The translations under genes were made by a program, and so were the position numbers. From positions 1-64,000 of the forward strand of contig NZ_RQGQ01000009.1 in assembly GCF_004770265.1 (NCBI RefSeq): a stretch of DNA of 64,000 nt, written 5' to 3'. A model generated the notes under the pieces. The model was not told the DNA's origin and did no database searches. It worked only from the letters and a program-made list of their open reading frames with translations. Each line of letters starts with the position of its first letter. The stretch's first letter is position 1. Shown piece after piece: positions 1-8,570 of this stretch. Source of the stretch: Leptospira congkakensis. GTDB taxonomy: Bacteria > Spirochaetota > Leptospiria > Leptospirales > Leptospiraceae.

Positions 1-59
1 GGTGTAAGTTCAGTAATGGATTCAGCCAAGTGATACTAATCGCTCGATCGGCTTGACCA
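1..59 (+). rRNA. rrl: 23S ribosomal RNA, 3' end only (gene begins before the window)
   Basis: The first 59 bases read as the extreme 3' end of a bacterial 23S rRNA: the GTGTAAG and ACTAATCGCTCGATC segments and the terminal GGCTTGACC match the conserved tail. The rest of the gene lies upstream of the window. Right after it, 69-75 and 82-88 form a 7-bp hairpin (ATACACG/CGTGTAT) that probably takes part in 3' processing. No 5S gene follows, which fits the scattered rRNA genes known in Leptospira. Confidence 0.88.
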
Positions 60-144
60 TATTACAATATACACGTGTCAACGTGTATGTATAGATTTAA
101 GCGTTGTTTGTTCTACTTTGTTCTGTTTGGCGGTCTGCGCCGAT

Positions 145-179
145 GGACTTTTTGCTAGGCTAACGCTCCGCAAAAGTCC
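145..179. repeat. Short palindromic element, copy A
   Basis: GGACTTTTTGC (145-155) pairs with GCAAAAGTCC (170-179) with one bulged base, enclosing the loop TAGGCTAACGCTCC. The same loop motif, in the other orientation, is in a second palindrome at 974-1007 whose stem sequence is different. A conserved loop on a changing stem suggests a small dispersed palindromic repeat. It sits in about 115 bp that are present here but absent from the second copy of the 23S tail, so it looks inserted. Confidence 0.5.
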
Positions 180-275
180 CAACCTCACTCCCTATGGTTC
201 GTTGCGGTTGGCTTTCTCTCTTCGGGAAAAATAGAACCTTTGTTGTATATAGTGGAAAAAGAGTTAGATAAGAAG

Positions 276-308
276 AAGCCTTTGGTCGAAAGATCGGAGG
301 CTTTTTTT
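276..308 (+). terminator. Intrinsic terminator after the 23S rRNA
   Basis: AAGCCTTTGGTC and GATCGGAGGCTT form a stem closed by a GAAA loop and followed by a run of seven T. Closely similar hairpins, with a GAAA or GTGA loop, end the second 23S copy (about 1306) and the acyl-CoA ligase gene (about 6809). It probably ends the rrl transcript. Confidence 0.8.
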
Positions 309-487
309 ATGTTCGAAGCTAGAATTGTCCTAGGGATTTGTATAATGGAGTTGTCGAATTTTGTTGAAAACTATAGAGTTGGCAATGGTGAAACAACAGT
401 TAAATTATTTGTTAGGATTAAATAATATTAAATTCTAATGAACTGTTTCAAGCAACTGTTATACTGTGTTTCGAATAGATTGATTGT

Positions 488-973
488 ATGGTAAATCAGA
501 ATCCAGAACAAATAGCTAGGGATCAAATTGACATTCAACTAGGGCAAGCTGGGTGGATCATACAAAATTTAAATAAAATCAATCTGAATGCTGGTATGGG
601 TGTAGCAGTAAGAGAATACCAGACTGATGTAGGGCCAGTTGACTATCTTTTGTTTGTCGATGGAAAGCCATGCGGAGTTGTGGAAGCTAAAAGAGCTGAA
701 GAAGGTCATCGAATTTCAACCCATGAAGAACAAGCCGAAAACTATGCAAAAGCTACTTTAAAACATTTACATAAACAACATTTACCTTTTACATACATTG
801 CCACTGGCGAGGTGATCCGATTTTCGAACTTTTTAGATCCGAAACCTAGAGCTCGTGAAATCTTTGCATTCCATACTCCTGCAACTTTAAAAGATTGGCA
901 TCGAAATGAAACATCATTGCGAAAGAGATTTGCAGAGATACCAAAATTGGATCCCGTTGGTTTGCGAGAATGC
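488..973 (+). pseudogene. Truncated type I restriction enzyme R subunit (hsdR N-terminal fragment)
   Basis: The first 160 or so residues read as the N-terminal nuclease domain of a type I restriction R subunit (EcoEI-type). The core D-x(n)-E-x-K is visible as GPVDYLLFVDG followed by GVVEAKRAEEG, and the family run IPKLDPVGLREC is present near residue 158. Complete R subunits are around 800-1000 residues and would continue into the helicase motor. Here homology stops at about 973, where a palindromic element and then a 23S rRNA tail begin; the reading frame runs on only by chance into rRNA-like sequence until 1078. No hsdM or hsdS is nearby. It is a dead remnant, and the DNA-cleaving motor protein cannot be made from it. 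Confidence 0.8.
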
Positions 974-1007
974 GAGTTTGGCGAAAGCGTAAGCCTAGCC
1001 AAAACTC
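974..1007. repeat. Short palindromic element, copy B, at the hsdR/23S junction
   Basis: GAGTTTGGC (974-982) pairs with GCCAAAACTC (998-1007) with one bulge. The enclosed loop reads on the minus strand as TAGGCTTACGCTTTC, nearly the loop of the element at 145-179. It lies exactly between the end of hsdR homology and the start of 23S homology. Confidence 0.5.
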
Positions 1008-1010
1008 GTC

Positions 1011-1226
1011 TGACCCGAAGGGACACTGTGCATCTGTTGTCACACCAGTGGCATGGCTCCTGTGTTCGGTCGGGATAACCGCTGAAAGCATATAAGTGGA
1101 CACCCACCTGAAGATAAGATCGCACCTGTTGTATGTAGTCCAGGCAGACGACCTGGTTGATAGGTCACAGGTGTAAGTTCAGTCGCGAAGCGCTGGATCA
1201 GCCAAGTGATACGAATCGCCAGAGCT
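1011..1226 (+). rRNA. Second, divergent and truncated copy of the 23S rRNA 3' region
   Basis: From about 1011 the sequence matches the last 215 or so bases of 23S rRNA, including GGTCGGGATAACCGCTGAAA, the AAGATAAGATC segment, GTTGATAGGTCACAGGTGTA and the final CAAGTGATACGAATCGCC. It differs from the copy at 1-59: one terminal helix is replaced by a perfect CAG-T-CGC/GAA/GCG-CTG hairpin, and the last GGCTTGACC strand needed to pair with the 23S 5' end is lost. The downstream hairpin (1231-1239 with 1248-1256) and terminator are kept. With no 5' part it cannot give a working 23S rRNA. I read it as a duplicated fragment, possibly transcribed. Confidence 0.72.
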
Positions 1227-1305
1227 TACAATATACACGATTACGATCGTGTATATATAGACTAATGCGTTGTTTGTTCATTTACATGTCGCATACAAAT
1301 GTTGG

Positions 1306-1341
1306 GAAAAGCCTTACGTCGAAAGATGTGAGGCTTTTTTT
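1306..1341 (+). terminator. Intrinsic terminator after the 23S fragment
   Basis: AAAAGCCTTACGTC, loop GAAA, GATGTGAGGCTTTTTTT. It aligns with the terminator at 276-308, and a few bases after it (ATGTTCG) are also the same, so the duplicated unit runs from the 23S tail through the terminator. The stretch 1342-1587 holds nothing I can support. Confidence 0.75.
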
Positions 1342-1587
1342 ATGTTCGGAGGTAGGGGGGGATTTCCCACATCGACTTGCACCTTACTTCCTGGGATCAA
1401 CTTTGTTCCCGTCATTTCGATGAGAATGAAACCTTCCGCCAGTCGTTCTATTTTGGAGACTTTGGTCTGTGTGAGAAAAATGCTAAAGACTAACTAAATA
1501 CTACGTTTAAAAAATAAATTTGATTCCGACCCTTCTTAATTAGAATCCCGATACACCAATCGATGGAGAACGCCCACTTGCAAGTTT

Positions 1588-2484
1588 CTATTCCTTCGTA
1601 TCATAGGAGCTCTTAACTTTTCCTAACTTCACATCCTCTGCAATGTTTTTGAGGAAGTCTCTAAAATTTTTATTCTCTTCCGCCAAACGGTCGATTGTTG
1701 TAAAGTCTAGGTTGGGTTTGGGATTTGATTGGAATAATATTTCGCTTTCTTCAGGTTTAGTCGAATCCAATTTAAGAACACCTATACCAAAGGCTTTGGA
1801 AAGTCTCGATAATTCATCCATTAGGTCAGAGTCTTCCTCTATGTTTAGTGCTGCGAGATAACCTTCGTTGGCCCAAGAGGAATTTGAAACAGCTTGAAAA
1901 AACGCCTCCCTTAAATTTCCGAAATGCAAATTCACTTTTACTTCGAAGGAAAAGAGGTAACAATCTGCAGTTGCCATTAATTTCTGCAGACTCACTGTTT
2001 CTTCTGTATATTCATCAAAGTTAAACCTGACTCCGACTAGATCTGGATGTAACCATCGATTTTTACCTTTTATTGATTTTGTTGAAATCTCATGATAAAT
2101 CGTCTTTGTATACGCTCGGAAGTGGGGGTGGGAAAATACAAATTGGGTAAGGACTGGATGTAGTTTCCGTTCCTTCACGGGGATATTTTCTTCTTCCAAC
2201 ATTCTTGCATTAAAATCAGAAACTATTCGATCAATAGTTTCACCCCAGCCAGACAGAGCAAAACGAGTGGGTCTTTTGCTTACTTGCTGAAACGGTGAGA
2301 TTGGGTCATTTTTGATACTTACATAAATTTGTGCAGAGATGGTTGCCCAAGGTGTTTTACCTACGGAATCAGTTTTCCATTTTTTACTTTCAGCAAAAGC
2401 CCAAATCTCAGAAGGACTCATGGGACTACCTGTTTCCACTAAGGCCTTTTGGGCAATTTCAAGAAAGGATAAGGATTGGGCCAT
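1588..2484 (-). CDS. HrgA-like protein with N-terminal HARE-HTH domain
   Basis: The 298-residue protein starts with a winged-helix HARE-HTH domain (about residues 3-75; features SFLEIAQKALVETGSPMSP, the WATISAQIY segment and FALSGWG). This domain is linked to nucleic-acid or modified-base recognition. The C-terminal part (about 100-290), with LHPVLTQFV and FFQAVSNSSWANEGYL, matches the HrgA/COG2958 type, a fold related to restriction-like nucleases and often found near restriction-modification genes. The FEVKVNL segment could be the E-x-K of such a fold. It stands alone here, but lies 500 bp from an hsdR remnant, so it may be the survivor of a defence locus. Function in DNA recognition is inference. 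Start: ATG at 2484, in register with the domain. Confidence 0.7.
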   Translation of the reverse strand: MAQSLSFLEIAQKALVETGSPMSPSEIWAFAESKKWKTDSVGKTPWATISAQIYVSIKNDPISPFQQVSKRPTRFALSGWGETIDRIVSDFNARMLEEENIPVKERKLHPVLTQFVFSHPHFRAYTKTIYHEISTKSIKGKNRWLHPDLVGVRFNFDEYTEETVSLQKLMATADCYLFSFEVKVNLHFGNLREAFFQAVSNSSWANEGYLAALNIEEDSDLMDELSRLSKAFGIGVLKLDSTKPEESEILFQSNPKPNLDFTTIDRLAEENKNFRDFLKNIAEDVKLGKVKSSYDTKE

Positions 2485-2597
2485 AAAGAGATGATTTTTT
2501 TCGAAAAGGTTTTGTAAACTGTGTTATGTGATCACTCATTCTATTTTACGAATTCTTTAATAAAAAACAAAATGGTAAAATAGGAAATTCATCTGTA

Positions 2598-3266
2598 GTG
2601 AAAATCGGCAAAAATATTCTTCAATTCCTTTCTGAATTAAAACTAAACAACAATCGTAACTGGTTTTTAGAAAACAAAACTAGGTTTCAAGAAATCCAAA
2701 ATGAATTGATTATGATTACTGGTTCTTTGTTAGGTGAAATAGAAAAGTTTGATAAAACTGTCAGAGGAGTCGATCCTAAATCTTGTATTTTTAGAATTTA
2801 TAAAGATGTTCGTTTTTCTAAAGATAAAAGTCCCTACAAAACGCATTTCGGGATTTTTATGCGAGGAGGAAACAGGAAGATTGATGGCACAGGTTATTAT
2901 CTACATATAGAACCAGATGGATCTCTTCTCGGTGGTGGTTGTTATAAGCCGGAGCCCAAGGCCTTACAACAAATCAGAGAAAGGATTGTCGCCGATACAA
3001 AGTCATTTCGAAAAATTTTAGAGAATCAAAAATTTGTTCAAAATTTTGGAACAACTTTCTATGCGGAAAAATTGAAAACAGCACCTAAAGGTTTTGCGAA
3101 AGACCATCCTGCGTTAGAGTTTTTGAAATACAAAGGATTTGCTGTTGCAAAAAAGATAAAAAATACTGATTTAACATCCAATCATTTTATGGATGATGCA
3201 ATCCAAAGTTTTCAAACCATATACCCTCTAAATCAATTTTTAGAAGAAACTATGGCGAAGAAATAA
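2598..3266 (+). CDS. DUF2461 (TIGR02453-type) family protein
   Basis: The protein of 222 residues matches DUF2461 over its full length: N-terminal LQFLSELKLNNNRNWF, then the hallmark FRIYKDVRFSKDKSPYKTHF and a GTGYYLHIEPDGSLLGGG segment, ending with a mostly helical C-terminus. The family is widespread and cytoplasmic, and has no assigned biochemical role that I know of. The start is GTG at 2598; no better start precedes the conserved LQFL segment. It is followed by the glycosidase gene on the same strand, 51 bp on, which may be co-transcribed. Confidence 0.82.
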   Translation: MKIGKNILQFLSELKLNNNRNWFLENKTRFQEIQNELIMITGSLLGEIEKFDKTVRGVDPKSCIFRIYKDVRFSKDKSPYKTHFGIFMRGGNRKIDGTGYYLHIEPDGSLLGGGCYKPEPKALQQIRERIVADTKSFRKILENQKFVQNFGTTFYAEKLKTAPKGFAKDHPALEFLKYKGFAVAKKIKNTDLTSNHFMDDAIQSFQTIYPLNQFLEETMAKK

Positions 3267-3317
3267 TCGCAATTATTAATGAAACAAAATTTGAAACTTG
3301 TCTAGAAGGAGAAGGGA

Positions 3318-4616
3318 ATGTCAAAAGGTTTTGAACTTCCGAAAGATTTTTTATTAGGTTCTGCTACCGCTGCCACTCAGATTGAAGGTGGAGATATTCA
3401 TAACAATTGGTATCATTGGTCACTTGCTGGAAAAGTCGGAAATGGAGAGTCTAGTTTTACTGGTGCCGATCATTATGCGCGTTATGCGGAAGATGTAAAG
3501 CTATTATCAAAACTCAATCAAGAATGTTACAGGATGAGTATTGAATGGAGTCGGATCGAACCCTCTGAGGGAGAATGGTCAATGGATGCAGTAGCTCATT
3601 ATCGTGATGAGTTTCGACTTCTTTTGGAAGCTGGGATCAAACCTCTAGTCACACTCCATCATTTTTCTTGTCCCGAATGGTTCCAGAAAAAGGGAGGATG
3701 GTTAGGAAAGGATGCGGTAAGTGAATTCCTAAACTTTGTTGAATTTTCTGTAAAACAATTTGGCGATCTTGTTTCCGAATGGTGCACGATCAACGAACCA
3801 AATGTTTTTGCTAATGATAGTTATGTGGATGGTAAATATCCTCCGGGAAGTCATGGGGATATACCTGCGTATTTAAAAGTCACTCGTCGGCTCATTCTAT
3901 CTCACCTCAAATCTTATAAACTCATTCATAAAATTCGAAAGGAATCTGGTTTTACAGGACAAACTAAGGTTGGTTTTGCGCACCATCTTGCTGTTTTTGC
4001 ACCTCTAACATCCCATCCTTTAGCACGTCTTGGTTGTTTTTTAAGTGATTATCTATTTCATGAAATTCAAACAAAAGGTTTCATAGAAGGGAAGTTATCC
4101 TTTCCCATTGGATTTGGTTATCCAGAAGGGAAGGGTGTTTTCTGTGATTTTATCGGAATTAATTACTACTCTCGCCATCTTTTTAAAGCCAGTTACAATC
4201 CTGGAAATTTATTTGCTACGCCTATGGTAGATCCAAATTGTCCCGATTCTCGCAAAAATGATTTGGGTTGGGAGATTTATCCGGAAGGACTCTCTATTGT
4301 TTGTCATCGGATTTGGGATGAATACAAACTTCCCATCTATATTACAGAGAATGGGATTCCTGATGAAAAAGACGAAAAGAGGGAACAGTATATTGTTAAC
4401 CATTTAGCAACGATTCGTCGGTTACTCGATGAAGGTGTCTCTGTGGAACGTTATTACTATTGGTCGTTTTTAGATAATTTAGAATGGAATGATGGATATG
4501 GTCCAAGGTTTGGACTGGTTGAAGTGGATTATTCGAATATGGATCGGAAAGTTCGTAAAAGTGCTCTTCGTTATGCAGAGATTTGTAAAACGAAAAGAGT
4601 ATCTTTGAATCCTTAG
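3318..4616 (+). CDS. Glycoside hydrolase family 1 beta-glycosidase
   Basis: This is a complete GH1 enzyme of 432 residues, close to the usual 440-480, with no signal peptide, so cytoplasmic. The N-terminal FLLGSATAATQIEGG is the family signature. The acid/base glutamate is E160 in TINEP and the nucleophile is E344 in ITENG; WSFLDNLEW near residue 386 is the usual late motif. These enzymes hydrolyse beta-linked glucosides or galactosides with retention of configuration; the precise sugar cannot be told. The start is supported by a strong AAGGAGAAGGG just before the ATG. There is no phosphotransferase or sugar transporter beside it. Confidence 0.92.
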   Translation: MSKGFELPKDFLLGSATAATQIEGGDIHNNWYHWSLAGKVGNGESSFTGADHYARYAEDVKLLSKLNQECYRMSIEWSRIEPSEGEWSMDAVAHYRDEFRLLLEAGIKPLVTLHHFSCPEWFQKKGGWLGKDAVSEFLNFVEFSVKQFGDLVSEWCTINEPNVFANDSYVDGKYPPGSHGDIPAYLKVTRRLILSHLKSYKLIHKIRKESGFTGQTKVGFAHHLAVFAPLTSHPLARLGCFLSDYLFHEIQTKGFIEGKLSFPIGFGYPEGKGVFCDFIGINYYSRHLFKASYNPGNLFATPMVDPNCPDSRKNDLGWEIYPEGLSIVCHRIWDEYKLPIYITENGIPDEKDEKREQYIVNHLATIRRLLDEGVSVERYYYWSFLDNLEWNDGYGPRFGLVEVDYSNMDRKVRKSALRYAEICKTKRVSLNP

Positions 4617-4630
4617 CCATTCTAAATCAA

Positions 4631-4700
4631 AATGTTTTTCTGGTTTAAGTTGACTTTACTTAACGAAGTAGGCCACTCACGTAAAGACCAGAAAAACATT
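4631..4700. repeat. Large inverted repeat with nested hairpin between two genes
   Basis: AATGTTTTTCTGGT (4631-4644) and ACCAGAAAAACATT (4687-4700) are perfect 14-bp arms around a 42-base loop. Inside the loop, TTAAGT and ACTTAA form a second small hairpin, giving a branched structure. No T-run follows the second arm on the plus strand, so a simple terminator is unlikely. It could be a structured leader of the acyl-CoA ligase mRNA, a processing site, or a palindromic repeat. Confidence 0.6.
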
Positions 4701-4807
4701 CCATCTGAGTCATCCTGGATTCCGACCATTTTCTTTTCTCGTTAGCCGTTCCGTTCAAGACTGAATTTTAAAATCTGCTATTGTATCTACTTTGGAGAGA
4801 AATAGAT

Positions 4808-6775
4808 ATGAGTTCAGAAATCAGAGCGAAAAACCTCGCAGAATTGTTTTACGAAAGTGCGAGTAAGTATGGGGACAAACCAGCATTTGGAACCAGGAAC
4901 CATCTAAAACAATTTGATACGGTGAGTTTTCAGGAAGTATATGATACGGGACTTGCTCTTGCCACTGGGCTCATCGAACTTGGATTAAAGGCTCGCGAAC
5001 ATGTCGCAGTTCTTTCCGACAATAGAAAGGAATGGATCATAACCAATTACGGAATTATTCTTTGTGGGGCTGCGGATGTTCCTCGTGGTACTGACGTAAC
5101 CGATGGTGACATTCGTTACATTCTTCCCCATTCGGATGCAAAGATGGTCTTTGTAGAAAATGAAACTACACTTCGGAAAATTGAGAAAAATTTTGAGAAT
5201 CTGCCAAACATAACCCATGTGATTCTTATGGATGAAAAATCTACGATCAAAAACACAGAACTAAGTTTCGGTGAAAAAGTAGAAAGTTATCAAAAGGCTC
5301 AAACAGTTTTTAATGTCATTCATTTGAGTGAGCTAATTACAAAAGGGAAAAGGTTGCGAGGATTAGGTGATAAAAAGGTCGAAGAACGAATCTCGACAAT
5401 TAGTCCTGATGATTTATTTACTATCATTTACACTTCTGGAACTACGGGAGAACCCAAAGGTGTTATGTTAACTCATAAAAATATGATTTCGCAAATAAGG
5501 AATATTCCAATGACCATTGGTCCCAAGGATCGATTTCTTTCCATCCTACCTGTCTGGCATAGTTTTGAAAGAGTTTTCCAAATGGGAACAATTGCTATGG
5601 GTGCTTGTCAGTATTATACAAATGTTAGAAATATACGTGAAGATTTATCGATTGTAAAACCTACTTTTATGGCATCCGCACCAAGACTTTGGGAAAATTT
5701 ATATCAGGCGATGCAGGCAAAGGTAGAGAGTAGCTCTCTTGTTAAAAAAATATTATTTAAAGCAGCTTACAATTCTGCTCTTCCTATACAAAGGTCGTTT
5801 CATTTTTTTAAAGGGAATCTCTTGGATCTTAAAGGTCGAAATTTGATCCAGTCTCTATCGTTTGTTATATTGTCTATCTATAGGATAATCATATTCATTC
5901 TTCCTTATTTTATCCTTGATACGATGGTTTTAAGGAAGATTCGGCAAGTGACCGGCGGGAAATTAAGAGGCACTGTTTCCGGAGGTGGATCTTTGCCTTT
6001 TCATATAGATGAATTTTTTAATACCATCGGAATCCCTGTCTTTGAGGGATATGGACTCACTGAAACTTCACCAGGTCTTGCTTTTCGAACCCCAAAACAT
6101 TTGGTTGTGGGGAGTGTTGGACCTTTATTCCCTGAAACAGAAATTCAATTGAAGGATATTGAGACGGGTGCAATCTTATACCCTCCTAAAAAAGGAATCA
6201 AAGGGGAAATCTATGTACGCGGACCTCAGATCATGAAAGGTTATTATAAACGGCCTGACGTTACTGCTAAGGTTTTATCAAATGATGGTTGGTTGAACAC
6301 GGGAGATCTTGGGATTATGACCTACAATCATACTCTAAAGATCGTTGGTAGAAGCAAAGAAACAATTGTATTGCTCAATGGAGAGAATATAGAGCCAGTG
6401 CCCATTGAAAATAAACTCATCCAATCTCCACTTATAGACCATGTGATGGTTGTCGGGCAAGATCAGAAATTTCTAGGTGCTTTGATTTTACCTAGCCTTG
6501 GAGTTTTTTTAGAGTATGGATCCACTTATGAAGAACTGGCAAAGAACAAAAAGGTTCAAGAAAGAATTGAAAAAGAAGTAAAAACTATCATTCGAATAGA
6601 GAATGGATTTAAGAGTTTTGAAAAAATTGGTGAAGTCAGACTTTTGCCAAAAACCTTTGATGTAGGTGATGAATTGTCTGCAAAACTTTCAATGAAGAGG
6701 CATATCATTACAGCAAAATACCAATCGCTGATTGATTCCATGTATATGGAAAAAGTAAAAGCATCTGTTGATTAA
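4808..6775 (+). CDS. Long-chain fatty acid--CoA ligase (AMP-forming, FadD15-like)
   Basis: The enzyme activates long-chain fatty acids with ATP and CoA through an acyl-adenylate. The AMP-binding P-loop YTSGTTGEPKG lies near residues 208-218, followed by LPVWHSFER, the GYGLTETSP motif, and the hinge and adenylate motifs GWLNTGDLG and GRSKETIVLLNGENIEP. Its length of about 655 residues and the helical insert after WENLYQAM fit the bacterial long-chain class. A hydrophobic stretch near residues 350-375 may touch the membrane. I chose ATG 4808 rather than TTG 4781, because GGAGAG stands about 10 bases before it and the protein then begins MSSEIRAKNLAELFYESA, as in relatives. It is monocistronic, with a terminator behind it. 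Confidence 0.9.
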   Translation: MSSEIRAKNLAELFYESASKYGDKPAFGTRNHLKQFDTVSFQEVYDTGLALATGLIELGLKAREHVAVLSDNRKEWIITNYGIILCGAADVPRGTDVTDGDIRYILPHSDAKMVFVENETTLRKIEKNFENLPNITHVILMDEKSTIKNTELSFGEKVESYQKAQTVFNVIHLSELITKGKRLRGLGDKKVEERISTISPDDLFTIIYTSGTTGEPKGVMLTHKNMISQIRNIPMTIGPKDRFLSILPVWHSFERVFQMGTIAMGACQYYTNVRNIREDLSIVKPTFMASAPRLWENLYQAMQAKVESSSLVKKILFKAAYNSALPIQRSFHFFKGNLLDLKGRNLIQSLSFVILSIYRIIIFILPYFILDTMVLRKIRQVTGGKLRGTVSGGGSLPFHIDEFFNTIGIPVFEGYGLTETSPGLAFRTPKHLVVGSVGPLFPETEIQLKDIETGAILYPPKKGIKGEIYVRGPQIMKGYYKRPDVTAKVLSNDGWLNTGDLGIMTYNHTLKIVGRSKETIVLLNGENIEPVPIENKLIQSPLIDHVMVVGQDQKFLGALILPSLGVFLEYGSTYEELAKNKKVQERIEKEVKTIIRIENGFKSFEKIGEVRLLPKTFDVGDELSAKLSMKRHIITAKYQSLIDSMYMEKVKASVD

Positions 6776-6808
6776 AAGAAAAAATAATTTTCTTTTAGCT
6801 AAATTTTG

Positions 6809-6843
6809 AAAAGCCTTAGGTCGTGAGATCTGAGGCTTTTTTG
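6809..6843 (+). terminator. Intrinsic terminator of the acyl-CoA ligase gene
   Basis: AAAAGCCTTAGGTC, loop GTGA, GATCTGAGGCTTTTTT. The stem has two G-U or mismatched pairs and ends in six T. It belongs to the same hairpin type as those at 276 and 1306. Confidence 0.82.
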
Positions 6844-6866
6844 TTTTAAGAGGAAAAAAAATTCGT

Positions 6867-8570
6867 TTATGCGATTTTTCCCATACGCTTTAATACATGT
6901 TCCGCCATACCACCGGCAAGCTGCTGTTCACTGAGAAAAATTTTTCCTATTTGTTCTTCCGTCCACAACTTGGCTTCGTCCTCATTGTGTGTGCGAATCA
7001 CAGTTTCAATTTTTGGATTCAATTTACGTGCAATCTCAACCATTTGGCGTACATGGAATGTGTTTGATGTAGCAGCAACTAACAAACTAGCATGGGCAAT
7101 ATGTGCCTGAACTAATACATTGGGATCGGAGGCATCACCGCATACAGCGGGTATCTCTCGTGTTCGCAATTTTTCGACTATCTCGCGGTTTGATTCCGCA
7201 ACCACATAAGGAATCTTATGTTCATCTAGAATATTGGCGATTCGTTTTCCTACTCGACCATAACCAACTAACACTACTTGGCCGGATAAAAAGACATTGT
7301 CCGTTGACATTGGTAACATCGAAAGAGGGTCGTCTGGCATTTCTAGTTTGCGTGCAAATGAGGAATGTTTGCGGATCCATTTTTGTAATGGTTCTAGTGC
7401 CGTAAATAAGGTAGAATTGAATGCAATAGATACCAGCGCACCTGCTACAATTAGGTTTCTACCCTCTATATCCAAAAGACCAAGGCTCACACCTAGGCCC
7501 GCTAAAATAAAAGAGAATTCACCAATTTGGGCAAGACTGGCACCTACAGTCAAAGCAGTATTTAGTGGATAACGAAAGATAAGCACAAGTGCAATGGCGA
7601 CGAGTGTTTTTCCAAACATAATGATGGCAATTACGGTAATTACTTTTAATGGTTGATCCACTAAAATATGTGGATCAAAAATCATCCCAACGGAAACAAA
7701 AAACAATACAGCGAAGGCATCACGAAGCGGCAATGACTCTTCGGCAGCACGATGACTGAATTCAGATTCTCGTAACATCATACCTGCAAAAAAAGCACCC
7801 AGGGCAAATGACACGTCGAATAACAAAGCAGAACCGTAGGCAACACCGACTGCGGTGGCAACTACACACAGACTAAATAGTTCTCGTGAACCCGTGCCAG
7901 TAACCCACCATAACAATTTGGGCAGCAGACGTTTTCCCACAACCAACATAACTGTAACAAAGGTGATGACTTTGGCGAGAGTGATGACAAGTGTGAGCAT
8001 TATATTGGCATCGGTTGGCTGGTGGATACCATCAGCCTTGCTTCCCATGATTCCAGCTAATGGTGGTAGTAATACCAAGACAAGGACCATGACTAGATCC
8101 TCTACAACCAACCAACCAATGGCGATGCGCCCATTGATACTATCAAGGACTCCTCTGGCCTCCAGTGCTTTTAGTAACACGACTGTACTGGCAACAGATA
8201 GAGCCAATCCAAAGACAAGGGCTTCTCCCCAGCTGCCTCCCCAAAATAGGATGGCGCCGGCACCTAGTATGGTTGCCATTAAAATTTGTACAATGGCGCC
8301 TGGAATGGCAATCCGTTTTACAGACATTAAGTCTTCGATGGAGAAGTGGAGTCCAACGCCAAACATAAGCAACATGACTCCAATTTCAGCAAGTTGAGCA
8401 GTGAGTTCCGCATCTGCAACGAATCCAGGGACGTAAGGACCAACGATGATACCGGCAATTAAATATCCCACGAGTGGCGGCATTCGTAGGCGGATTGCGA
8501 GAAATCCCAAGATCATTGCCAAACCAAAGCCGACGGCAACAGTAGAAATTAGATTCACTTCATGGGGCAT
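6867..8570 (-). CDS. CPA2-family monovalent cation/proton antiporter (YbaL/KefB-like)
   Basis: The protein has 567 residues. About twelve membrane segments fill residues 1-390, with family motifs near the start (RMPPLVGYLIAGIIVGP), GVMLLMFGVGLHFS, and LALSVASTVVLLKALE. A cytosolic TrkA-N/RCK domain follows at about 415-540, with the Rossmann signature VLVGYGRVGKRIANIL. It exchanges K+ or Na+ for protons across the inner membrane, with gating by a nucleotide-binding domain. The terminal TrkA-C domain of longer homologues is absent, as in YbaL. The gene is alone on the minus strand and converges on the acyl-CoA ligase gene. Confidence 0.9.
   Translation of the reverse strand: MPHEVNLISTVAVGFGLAMILGFLAIRLRMPPLVGYLIAGIIVGPYVPGFVADAELTAQLAEIGVMLLMFGVGLHFSIEDLMSVKRIAIPGAIVQILMATILGAGAILFWGGSWGEALVFGLALSVASTVVLLKALEARGVLDSINGRIAIGWLVVEDLVMVLVLVLLPPLAGIMGSKADGIHQPTDANIMLTLVITLAKVITFVTVMLVVGKRLLPKLLWWVTGTGSRELFSLCVVATAVGVAYGSALLFDVSFALGAFFAGMMLRESEFSHRAAEESLPLRDAFAVLFFVSVGMIFDPHILVDQPLKVITVIAIIMFGKTLVAIALVLIFRYPLNTALTVGASLAQIGEFSFILAGLGVSLGLLDIEGRNLIVAGALVSIAFNSTLFTALEPLQKWIRKHSSFARKLEMPDDPLSMLPMSTDNVFLSGQVVLVGYGRVGKRIANILDEHKIPYVVAESNREIVEKLRTREIPAVCGDASDPNVLVQAHIAHASLLVAATSNTFHVRQMVEIARKLNPKIETVIRTHNEDEAKLWTEEQIGKIFLSEQQLAGGMAEHVLKRMGKIA

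Noticed and set aside
240..425. Short reading frame over the rRNA terminator
   Set aside because: It crosses an intrinsic terminator and has no ribosome binding site or protein features.
1157..1497. Reading frames over the second 23S tail
   Set aside because: They translate rRNA-like sequence and its terminator; no protein features.
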